Part shown: one piece after another, positions 1-5,807 of the stretch
Layout: every line of letters starts with the position of its first letter
Numbering within the stretch: position 1 is the first letter of the stretch
From: Demequinaceae bacterium UBA4004
GTDB taxonomy: Bacteria > Actinomycetota > Actinomycetes > Actinomycetales > Demequinaceae
DNA length: 5,807 nt
Reading direction: 5' to 3'
NCBI GenBank assembly: GCA_002384765.1
Contig: DGBM01000266.1
Location: 2,518 to 8,324 of the forward strand
Program-made: the position numbers and the translations under genes
The notes under the pieces: generated by a model
Seen by the model: the letters and a program-made list of their open reading frames with translations, nothing else
Database searches by the model: none
Told to the model about the DNA's origin: nothing

Positions 1-942
1 CTCACCCAGTTCCAGCAGGACATGGGGATCGAAGTCAGCTATGTCGCAGACGTCAACGACAACTCGGAGTTCTTCGCCAAGGTCGTCAACCAGCTGGGGT
101 CGTGCGCGCCCACGGGGCGTGACATGTTCGTGCTGACCGACTGGATGGCCGCCCGCATGATTCAGGCGGGCTGGATTCAGAAGCTCGACAAGGCCAACGT
201 GCCCAACCTCGACGCGAACCTGATCTCCTCCCTCCAGGGTGTGGGATGGGACCCCAACCGCGAATACTCGGCGCCGTGGCAGTCGGGCTTCACCGGGATT
301 GCGTACAACAAGTCGCTCGTGGGTGAGGTCGGCAGCATCACGGACCTGCTGACGCGTTCGGAACTCAAGGGACGCATCACGCTCCTCACGGAGATGCGCG
401 ACACGATGGGCCTGATCATGCTCAGCAATGGTGCGGACCCGGCGAACTTCAACGACGACGACTGGGGCACGGCGCTCGAGACCCTGACCAAGGCGCGCTC
501 GGACGGCCAAATCCGTGCGTTCACGGGCAACGAGTACATCAACGACCTGTCGGCGGGCAACATCGCCGCCTGCGTCGCGTGGTCTGGTGACGTCGCCGCC
601 GCGGAGGACGAGAACCTGGTGTTCCTGTCCCCGGAGGAGGGCATGATGATTTGGGCAGACAACATGCTGATCCCCAACAAGTCGGACCACAAGGCAAACG
701 CAGAAAAGTGGATCGACTACTACTACGACCCTGAGATTGCTGCCCGGCTCGCCGCCTACGTGTGGTACGTGTGTCCGGTGGACGGGGCCCAGGCCGAGAT
801 GGAGAAGATCGACCCCACGCTCGTGGACAACCCGCTGATCTTCCCCACCCCCGAGTACCTCGCAAGCACGCACAGCTTCATGGCTCTGTCCGACGACAAG
901 GCCAACAGTTACGAGCAAGAATTCGCCAGCGTCAGTGGCTGA
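1..942 (+). CDS. potD: Polyamine ABC transporter substrate-binding protein PotD, 5'-truncated
   Basis: This is the extracytoplasmic solute-binding protein that captures putrescine, spermidine or a related amine and delivers it to PotBC. The frame is open from base 1, so 313 residues of the C-terminal part are present; E. coli PotD has 348 and actinobacterial homologues often near 400. The N-terminus, where a lipoprotein signal peptide would be expected, lies outside the window, so the first ATG (22) is probably internal. Residues below are counted from base 1. TGRDMFVLTDWMA (38-50) and the hinge-like SGFTGIAYNK (95-104) are typical of the family. By-eye alignment to E. coli PotD puts W194, W218 and D220 at its ligand-contacting Trp229, Trp255 and Asp257, and E131/D134 near its acidic Asp168/Glu171. 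The final 8 bases overlap the start of potA. The polyamine-type assignment is strong; the exact ligand is inference. Confidence 0.9.
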   Translation, partial: LTQFQQDMGIEVSYVADVNDNSEFFAKVVNQLGSCAPTGRDMFVLTDWMAARMIQAGWIQKLDKANVPNLDANLISSLQGVGWDPNREYSAPWQSGFTGIAYNKSLVGEVGSITDLLTRSELKGRITLLTEMRDTMGLIMLSNGADPANFNDDDWGTALETLTKARSDGQIRAFTGNEYINDLSAGNIAACVAWSGDVAAAEDENLVFLSPEEGMMIWADNMLIPNKSDHKANAEKWIDYYYDPEIAARLAAYVWYVCPVDGAQAEMEKIDPTLVDNPLIFPTPEYLASTHSFMALSDDKANSYEQEFASVSG

Positions 943-2077
943 CGAAGTCAATCGCGATTTAAGGCTCGAGGGGTTGCGCAAGCGTTACCCCAACGGCTTC
1001 GTTGCCGTGAAGAACCTCGACCTCGTGGTCCCGAGCGGGTCGTTCTTCGCCTTGCTGGGCCCCTCCGGTTGCGGCAAGACCACCACCCTGCGCATGGTGG
1101 CGGGCCTCGAGGATGCGACAAAGGGCACCATCAGCATCGGCGACACCGACATCACGCACGAGAAGCCATACCGGCGCCCCGTGAACACCGTGTTCCAGAA
1201 CTACGCGCTCTTCCCGCACCTCACCATCATGGAGAACGTCGAGTTCGGCTTGAAGCGCAAGGGCGTCAAGGAAACGCAGGTGCCGGTCCACGAGATCCTG
1301 GCGCTCACGGAACTTGAGGCGCAGGCGAACAAGAAGCCGGCGCAGCTTTCGGGGGGCCAGCAGCAACGTGTGGCCCTTGCCCGCGCGCTGATCAACCGGC
1401 CCGAGGTGCTGCTCTTGGATGAGCCGCTCGGCGCCCTTGACATGAAGCTGCGCAGGTCGATGCAGATCGAGCTCAAGCGCATCCAGTCGGAGGTGGGGAT
1501 CACCTTCGTACACGTCACCCACGACCAAGAGGAGGCCATGACGATGGCCGACTTCGTGGCCGTCATGAATGCCGGGGAGATCGAGCAACTGGGTTCCCCC
1601 TATGAGCTCTACACCAACCCCCGGACCACCTTTGTTGCGAACTTTCTGGGGCGGACCAATCTCATCAGGGGCCGGGTGCTCGGCCGGGAGGGATCGGGGG
1701 CCGACGAGATGGTCAAGGTCGACATGTATGGCACCACCGTGTCGATCAAGGCCGGGCGAGTCCATACCACCTCTCCAGATGTCTGGATCGGCATCCGGCC
1801 GGAGAAGGTGATCATTCAGCCACAAGACAAGCCGATGGATGGTCTTGGCGCGCACTTCTCCGAGGCGGTGGTGAGTGACAGGAACTACACGGGCGTCTCG
1901 ACCGACTACACCCTCACGATGCCGTGGGGACAGAACCTGGTGTGCTTTGAGCAGAACACGGGGCGGCGCGGCGGTTTGGTGACGGTAGGCACCAAGGTCG
2001 ACGTGCTGTGGCGTCCCGAATTCGCGTTCCTGCTGGACTCTTCACAAGACGCCGAGGCAGGAATCGGGGAGGACTAG
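935..2077 (+). CDS. potA: Polyamine ABC transporter ATP-binding protein PotA
   Basis: This is the cytoplasmic ATPase that powers amine import through PotBC. It has 380 residues, close to the 378 of E. coli PotA. The nucleotide-binding domain is complete: Walker A GPSGCGKTT (42-50), Q-loop Q88 in VFQNYALF, signature LSGGQQQR (138-145), Walker B VLLLDEP (158-164), D-loop GALD (166-169) and H-loop H196. A C-terminal TOBE-type regulatory domain follows from about 235 to 365, with IGIRPE at 285-290, as in PotA/MalK-class importers. The GTG start at 935 overlaps the potD stop by 8 bases. No good Shine-Dalgarno sequence is visible upstream, which fits translation coupled to potD. No in-frame start codon occurs just upstream, and the chosen start places the first beta strand (LRLEGLRKRY) at the usual distance. 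No broken or missing motif is seen. Confidence 0.96.
   Translation: MADEVNRDLRLEGLRKRYPNGFVAVKNLDLVVPSGSFFALLGPSGCGKTTTLRMVAGLEDATKGTISIGDTDITHEKPYRRPVNTVFQNYALFPHLTIMENVEFGLKRKGVKETQVPVHEILALTELEAQANKKPAQLSGGQQQRVALARALINRPEVLLLDEPLGALDMKLRRSMQIELKRIQSEVGITFVHVTHDQEEAMTMADFVAVMNAGEIEQLGSPYELYTNPRTTFVANFLGRTNLIRGRVLGREGSGADEMVKVDMYGTTVSIKAGRVHTTSPDVWIGIRPEKVIIQPQDKPMDGLGAHFSEAVVSDRNYTGVSTDYTLTMPWGQNLVCFEQNTGRRGGLVTVGTKVDVLWRPEFAFLLDSSQDAEAGIGED
2066..2073 (+). promoter_or_regulatory. Ribosome binding site of potB
   Basis: GGGGAGGA lies inside the last codons of potA and ends 5 bases before the GTG at 2079. It supports GTG 2079 as the potB start although only one base separates the two genes. 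Confidence 0.8.
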
Positions 2078-2078
2078 C

Positions 2079-2942
2079 GTGGCGACCAGGTTGCGGGCCC
2101 CGAGCACCGCCACGGCGTACTGGCTTGTGCTCCCCGCGGCGGTGTGGCTGGGGATCTTCTTCGTCTTCCCGTTCCTGTCGCTCCTCGCCACCTCGATGTA
2201 TGACCCCGCCGGGTCGGCCGTGACCGGCTACGACATGACCTGGCGGGTGCAGAACTTCGCCGAGGCGTTCGCCGACTACAACGAGTACTTGGTGCGCTCG
2301 CTGATCTACGCGGGAATCGCGACGTTCTTGTGCCTGATCCTGGGCTATGTGCTCGCCTATGCCATCGCGTTCAAGGCGGGCCGGTGGAAGACGATCTTGC
2401 TCGTGCTCGTCGTCGCGCCGTTCTTCACGTCCTTCTTGGTGCGCACCCTCGCGTGGAAACTCATTCTTGGCGATGACGGCTGGTTCGTGAACGCCATGCA
2501 GACGATTCACCTCCTCCCGCCCGACGGCCGCCTGCTCGCCACGCCGTTCGCGGTGGTGGCGGGACTCACGTACAACTTCCTGCCGTTCATGATCCTGCCG
2601 CTGTACGCGAGCCTGGAGAAGATCGACCACCGGCTGCTCGAGGCCTCCGAGGACCTCTACGCGAAGCCCGTCCAGACGTTCTTCAAGGTGACGTGGCCCC
2701 TGTCGCTGCCGGGCGTCGTCGGCGGCACACTGCTGACCTTCATCCCCGCGACGGGCGACTACATCAATGCGGCGCTGCTCGGAAGCACCACCACTCAGAT
2801 GGTGGGCAACAAGATCCAGGTGCTCTTCACCAAGGCAGGCGACTACCCGCACGCGGGGGCGTTGTCGGTGATCCTGCTGGTCATCGTGGTGGCGCTGGTG
2901 TTGCTCTATGTCCGCAAGGCCGGGACGGAGGAACTGCTGTGA
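2079..2942 (+). CDS. potB: Polyamine ABC transporter permease PotB
   Basis: This is one of the two membrane subunits forming the amine channel. It has 287 residues, against 275 in E. coli PotB. By eye there are about six membrane segments, near residues 13-36, 74-97, 105-127, 155-177, 209-226 and 262-279. The first outer loop (about 37-73) includes SMYDPAGSAVTGYD. The cytoplasmic EAA coupling loop, which docks onto PotA, spans 188-212 (EASEDLYAKPVQTFFKV, then PLSLPG); its usual Gly is Tyr194. PATGDYINAALLG (223-235) matches the PotB-type segment that follows the EAA loop. The GTG start has a strong ribosome binding site and sits 1 base after the potA stop. Its TGA stop overlaps the potC GTG (GTGA). 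The order after potA and the Pot-type motifs support PotB rather than a sugar or phosphate permease. Confidence 0.94.
   Translation: MATRLRAPSTATAYWLVLPAAVWLGIFFVFPFLSLLATSMYDPAGSAVTGYDMTWRVQNFAEAFADYNEYLVRSLIYAGIATFLCLILGYVLAYAIAFKAGRWKTILLVLVVAPFFTSFLVRTLAWKLILGDDGWFVNAMQTIHLLPPDGRLLATPFAVVAGLTYNFLPFMILPLYASLEKIDHRLLEASEDLYAKPVQTFFKVTWPLSLPGVVGGTLLTFIPATGDYINAALLGSTTTQMVGNKIQVLFTKAGDYPHAGALSVILLVIVVALVLLYVRKAGTEELL
2927..2932 (+). promoter_or_regulatory. Ribosome binding site of potC
   Basis: GGAGGA lies in the final codons of potB and ends 6 bases before the GTG at 2939. It decides the potC start: the same frame stays open back to 2693, but that stretch overlaps potB and reads as non-membrane, Arg/Gly-rich sequence. 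Confidence 0.8.
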
Positions 2943-3760
2943 TCGTCTCGCTCGGCCGCTTCATCGGCAAGCATCTGGTGCTGTCCCTCGGGCTGCTCGT
3001 GTTGCTGTTCCTGTACCTGCCCAACGCGATTGTGGCGCTGATGTCGTTCAACGACGCCTCGCAGTCGCGAAATCTCTACAGCTTCCAATCGTTCACCTGG
3101 AACAACTGGCTCAATCCGTGCGAGCCCATGGGCATGTGCGAGGCGGTGGGAACGAGCATTCAGATCGGCCTGCTCGCCACCCTGGGTGCCACCGCGATCG
3201 GCACGCTCGCCGCGTTCGGACTGGTGCGCCACCGCTTTGAGGGCCGCGCCACGCTGAACCTGGTGCTGTTCCTGCCGATGGCCACGCCCGAAATCGTGAT
3301 GGGCTCGTCGCTGTTGGCGCTGTTCGTGTCCGCGGGCCTCGCCGGCCAGTTGGGGTTCTGGACCATCCTGGTGGCGCACATCATGTTCTGCCTGTCGTTC
3401 GTGGTGGTCACGGTCAAGTCGCGCCTCGCGGGACTCGACTCGAACCTGGAGCAGGCCGCCATGGACCTCTACGCCAACGAGTGGCAGACATTCTGGAGGG
3501 TCACCTTCCCGCTCGTCTTCCCCGGGATCCTTGGCGCGGCGCTGTTGTCCTTCAGCCTGTCGTTCGACGACTTCATCATCACCAACCTCAACTCCGGGCA
3601 GACGGTGACCTTCCCCATGTTCGTGTGGGGAGCGGCCCAGCGTGGAGTGCCCATGCAGGTCAACGTCATCGGCACGATGATGCTGCTGCTGGCGCTCACC
3701 GTGGTGATCGGTGGAGAAATCCGATCACGTCGCAGGGCCAAGCAGTTGGCCGCCCGCTAG
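2939..3760 (+). CDS. potC: Polyamine ABC transporter permease PotC
   Basis: This is the second membrane subunit of the importer, pairing with PotB. From GTG 2939 it has 273 residues, against 264 in E. coli PotC. Membrane segments are seen near residues 12-34, 75-97, 106-128, 139-160, 194-212 and 243-260. The EAA loop runs from 171 to 195 (EQAAMDLYANEWQTFWRV, then PLVFPG), with Tyr178 where Gly is usual. It is followed by SLSFDDFIIT (206-215), a recognisable PotC-class signature. The tail (IRSRRRAKQLAAR) is basic and should be cytoplasmic. The first outer loop carries Cys61 and Cys67. The start overlaps the potB stop by 4 bases (GTGA) and has its own ribosome binding site. The TAG stop lies in a CTAG palindrome that also ends the opposing aminotransferase gene. 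Confidence 0.94.
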   Translation: MIVSLGRFIGKHLVLSLGLLVLLFLYLPNAIVALMSFNDASQSRNLYSFQSFTWNNWLNPCEPMGMCEAVGTSIQIGLLATLGATAIGTLAAFGLVRHRFEGRATLNLVLFLPMATPEIVMGSSLLALFVSAGLAGQLGFWTILVAHIMFCLSFVVVTVKSRLAGLDSNLEQAAMDLYANEWQTFWRVTFPLVFPGILGAALLSFSLSFDDFIITNLNSGQTVTFPMFVWGAAQRGVPMQVNVIGTMMLLLALTVVIGGEIRSRRRAKQLAAR

Positions 3761-5139
3761 ATCAGCGCCGACGCCCGGGTCAGCACGTCACGCAGGATCC
3801 GTTCCATCTCGTCGAACTCTGCCTGGCCGATGATGAGCGGCGGGGACAGTTGGATGACCGGGTCGCCGCGGTCGTCGGCGCGGCAGTACAGGCCTGCCTG
3901 GAACAGCGCGGGGGAGACGAAGCCGTACAGGATCCGCTCGCACTCCTCATCGGAAAAGGACTCCTTGGTGGCCTTGTCCTTGACCAGTTCGATGCCGTAG
4001 AAGTAGCCCGCGCCGCGGACGTCTCCCACGATGGGAATGTCCAGTAGCTTGTCCAGCGTCGCGCGGAAGGCGTCCTCGTTGCTGCGGACATGCCCGAACA
4101 CGTCCTCGCGCTCGAAGATGTCCAGGTTGGCGAGTGCCACCGCGGCCGCGACCGGGTGGCCGCCAAAGGTGTAGCCGTGCGCGAACATCTCCCCTGCGGC
4201 CAGGAACGGCTCCATGAGGGCGTCGGAGGTGAGCATGGCGCCCATGGGCGCATAGCCGGACGTCAGGCCCTTAGCGGTGGTGATGATGTCGGGCTGGTAG
4301 TCGAAGCGCTGGGACCCGAACATCGTGCCCAGACGTCCGTAGGCGCAGATCACCTCGTCGGAGACCAGGAGCACGTTGTAGCGGTCGCAGATCTCGCGCA
4401 CCCGCGGCCAGTAGCCTGGCGGCGGCGGGAAGCAACCTCCCGCGTTCTGTACCGGCTCAAGGAACACTGCGGCCACCGAGTCGGGCCCCTCGTTCTCGAT
4501 CGCGATGGCGATCTGGTCTGCCGCCCACCGGCCAAAGGCCGCCGGGTCGGATCCGTCCAGCAACCCTCCGGTCATCTCCTCGGCGCGATAGAGGTTGGTG
4601 TTGGGCACCCGGAAGGTGGAGGGAACTAGTGGCTCGAATTGTTCCTTGAGGGCGGGGATTCCGGTGATGGACAGCGCTCCCTGGGTGGTCCCGTGATACG
4701 CGACGGCGCGGCTGATGACCTTGTGCTTGCCGGGCTTGCCCGTGAGCTTGAAATAGTTCTTGGCGAGCTTCCACGCAGACTCGACGGCCTCGCCGCCGCC
4801 CGACGTGAAGAACACCCGATTGAGGTCGCCGGGTGCGGCGTGCGCCAGGCGTTCGGCCAGCTCGATGGCGCGGGGATGTGCGTAGGACCACAGCGGGTGG
4901 AACGCGAGCTCCTGGGCCTGCGTGGCTGCGGCCTGCGCGAGCTCCGTGCGGCCGTGCCCCAGCTGGTTGACGAACAGCCCGGCGAGCCCGTCAAGGTAGC
5001 GCTTGCCGTGCGAGTCGTAGATGTAGGCGCCCTCGCCCCTCACGATGATCGGGATGTCGGCATCGGCGTAGCGCGAGTGCGCCGTGAAGTGCATCCATAG
5101 GTGATTCTTCGCGGCCTCTTGCAACTGGGAGTGGTCCAT
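3757..5139 (-). CDS. Class III PLP-dependent aminotransferase, putrescine/omega-amino acid type (SpuC-like)
   Basis: This is a cytoplasmic fold-type I aminotransferase that moves an amino group from a primary amine or omega-amino acid to a keto acid. The full 460 residues match the family's usual length. PLP-site residues are all present: SGGGEAVE (113-120) for the phosphate, YHG (148-150) stacking on the ring, E228, D261 in SDEVICAYGR for the pyridine nitrogen, the Schiff-base lysine K290 in TTAKGLTSGYAPMG, and T324 in HGYTFGGHPV from the neighbouring subunit. The pattern resembles Pseudomonas SpuC (putrescine-pyruvate) and the actinobacterial 'aspartate aminotransferase family' proteins found near pot genes. 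ATG 5139 is chosen because AAGGA lies 8 bases upstream and LWMHFTAHSRY follows at the family's usual distance; the frame is open further upstream but overlaps the next gene. Convergence with potABCD suggests use of the imported amine. Beta-alanine or GABA are alternative substrates. Confidence 0.93.
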   Translation of the reverse strand: MDHSQLQEAAKNHLWMHFTAHSRYADADIPIIVRGEGAYIYDSHGKRYLDGLAGLFVNQLGHGRTELAQAAATQAQELAFHPLWSYAHPRAIELAERLAHAAPGDLNRVFFTSGGGEAVESAWKLAKNYFKLTGKPGKHKVISRAVAYHGTTQGALSITGIPALKEQFEPLVPSTFRVPNTNLYRAEEMTGGLLDGSDPAAFGRWAADQIAIAIENEGPDSVAAVFLEPVQNAGGCFPPPPGYWPRVREICDRYNVLLVSDEVICAYGRLGTMFGSQRFDYQPDIITTAKGLTSGYAPMGAMLTSDALMEPFLAAGEMFAHGYTFGGHPVAAAVALANLDIFEREDVFGHVRSNEDAFRATLDKLLDIPIVGDVRGAGYFYGIELVKDKATKESFSDEECERILYGFVSPALFQAGLYCRADDRGDPVIQLSPPLIIGQAEFDEMERILRDVLTRASALI

Positions 5140-5228
5140 GTCCCTGATCCTTGCCCTTGGTGGACCCGGCGGCAAGTGCCGAAGCCGCGGATGCCTTGAT
5201 GACCACTCTCGATGTCCGGAGGGGCGTG
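5140..5228 (-). other. Gap between the YcaQ-like gene and the aminotransferase
   Basis: These 89 bases are the only real intergenic space in the window. They hold the aminotransferase ribosome binding site and a short inverted repeat at 5169-5188 (GCGGC, 10-base loop, GCCGC), which could instead pair as CGGC-AAGT-GCCG at 5170-5181. No T-run follows it, so it is not a convincing intrinsic terminator. I see no clear -35/-10 pair. The aminotransferase may have a weak or non-canonical promoter here or be read through from the upstream gene. Confidence 0.4.
5148..5152 (-). promoter_or_regulatory. Ribosome binding site of the aminotransferase
   Basis: On the minus strand AAGGA ends 8 bases before the ATG at 5139. 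It supports that start over an in-frame upstream TTG about 13 codons earlier, which has no comparable site. Confidence 0.6.
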
Positions 5229-5807
5229 CTAGACGGACAGATTGCCGTGACCCGCAATTTCGACCTCGTCGAGCCCGAGCCACCCCGCCATGAGGCTGAG
5301 TTCCGTGCGCAGCGCGGCCGTGATCTCCCGGTCCGACCTTCGGCGTGCCCCTGGCGCCGCGCCCTCCTCGCGCCACGCCGACTGCACCCGCAGCACCCCG
5401 GCCTTGCGGTCCGCCTTGAGGTCCACGCGGCCCACCATCTGATCGCCCAGCAGGAACGGCAGGCAGTAGTACCCGTACGTGCGCTTGGCTGCCGGAGTGT
5501 AGATCTCGATCGTGTAGTCCATGGCGAACATCCGCTTGAGTCGCGGCCGAAACCAGCACACGGGGTCAAAGGGGCTCAGCAGCGCGGCGCCGGTCGCTCG
5601 ACCAGGGTCGGTCGCGGCACGATGCCACGGCGCGTCGTGTGACGGCTCTCCGATGGCCATCAGCGCGGGAGTCTTCCATCCCTCGACCTCGACCCACTTG
5701 GCAAGACCTCGCTCCACCGCCGATGCCGCCCACGCCTCTCCTCCGGCGGCGTCGGGCGCATTCTTGCCAGCCTTCAGCGGCAAGCGGAAGTGGTCGCACA
5801 GATCCGC
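5229..5807 (-). CDS. Winged-helix DNA-binding protein of the YcaQ/AlkX DNA glycosylase superfamily, 5'-truncated
   Basis: This is the C-terminal 192 residues of a protein related to E. coli YcaQ (410 residues), a DNA glycosylase that unhooks interstrand crosslinks and excises bulky alkylated bases. The open frame runs off the window edge, so the N-terminal half, including the family's Gln-rich catalytic motif, cannot be checked. The evidence is the family's C-terminal block: ALLSPFDPVCWFRPRLKRMF (75-94), YTIEIYTPAAKRTYGYYCLP (98-117), then FLLGDQMVGRVDLKADRKAGVLRVQ (118-142), counted from the window edge. A charged insertion, EEGAAPGARRRSDRE (147-161), precedes a terminal helix. A TTG near 5783 is internal, not a start. 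It lies on the same strand as the aminotransferase, 89 bases upstream of it. Membership of the superfamily is clear; glycosylase activity in this subgroup is inference. Confidence 0.87.
   Translation of the reverse strand, partial: ADLCDHFRLPLKAGKNAPDAAGGEAWAASAVERGLAKWVEVEGWKTPALMAIGEPSHDAPWHRAATDPGRATGAALLSPFDPVCWFRPRLKRMFAMDYTIEIYTPAAKRTYGYYCLPFLLGDQMVGRVDLKADRKAGVLRVQSAWREEGAAPGARRRSDREITAALRTELSLMAGWLGLDEVEIAGHGNLSV

Noticed and set aside
959..1855. A 298-codon open frame on the minus strand opposite potA
   Set aside because: It is a shadow of a well-conserved ATPase gene, with low-complexity His/Arg/Gly/Leu composition and no family motif.
1914..2852. A 312-codon open frame on the minus strand opposite potA and potB
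   Set aside because: The predicted protein is dominated by Arg, Gln, Glu, His and Gly, as expected for a high-GC shadow frame. It shows no recognisable domain, and the plus-strand genes are unambiguous.
2693..2938. Upstream extension of the potC frame
   Set aside because: It lies wholly within potB, encodes a non-membrane Arg/Gly/His-rich stretch, and the GTG at 2939 has a good ribosome binding site and a normal PotC N-terminus.
4780..4803. Aminotransferase phosphate-binding motif reads SGGGEAVE rather than SGSEAN
   Set aside because: From memory, GGGEAVE is usual in the actinobacterial branch of this family, so it is not a sign of a defective enzyme.
5169..5188. Short inverted repeat as an intrinsic terminator of the YcaQ-like gene
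   Set aside because: The stem is only 5 base pairs with a 10-base loop and no T-run follows on either strand, so it may be chance in GC-rich DNA.
5140..5559. Upstream extension of the aminotransferase frame by 140 codons
   Set aside because: It overlaps the YcaQ-like gene in another frame, is Arg/Gly/Pro-rich without a domain, and the ATG at 5139 has a ribosome binding site and gives the family's usual length.
5781..5783. TTG as the start codon of the YcaQ-like gene
   Set aside because: The frame stays open to the window edge and the family is about 400 residues, so this codon is internal to a truncated gene.

Overview
The window is GC-rich, uses many GTG starts and is tightly packed. The proteins look most like those of a high-GC actinobacterium, perhaps Micrococcales; this is judged from composition and remembered homologues, not from a search. 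It holds six genes in two convergent groups. I see no RNA gene, CRISPR array, insertion sequence or other mobile element.

The left two thirds (1-3760, + strand) is a polyamine-type ABC importer operon in the order potD (5' end cut off by the window), potA, potB, potC. The genes are very tightly joined: potD and potA overlap by 8 bases, potA and potB are 1 base apart, and potB and potC overlap by 4 bases. All three downstream genes start with GTG. PotD is the extracytoplasmic substrate-binding protein, PotB and PotC are the membrane channel, and PotA is the ATPase. Together they should import putrescine, spermidine or a related amine.

The right third (3757-5807, - strand) has two genes. The one next to potC is a complete class III PLP-dependent aminotransferase of the putrescine/omega-amino acid (SpuC-like) type. 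It plausibly starts the breakdown of the imported amine, with pyruvate or another keto acid as acceptor. Upstream of it, after an 89-base gap, is the C-terminal half of a winged-helix protein of the YcaQ/AlkX DNA glycosylase superfamily, cut off by the window edge. It has no obvious link to polyamines.

The potC and aminotransferase reading frames meet tail to tail at one CTAG palindrome (3757-3760) that supplies the TAG stop on both strands, so there is no intergenic space for a terminator. I found no strong sign of an undescribed system. The most useful points are the shared stop, a cysteine pair in an outer loop of PotC, the matched Tyr substitution in both permease EAA loops, and the uncertain substrate of the importer/aminotransferase pair.
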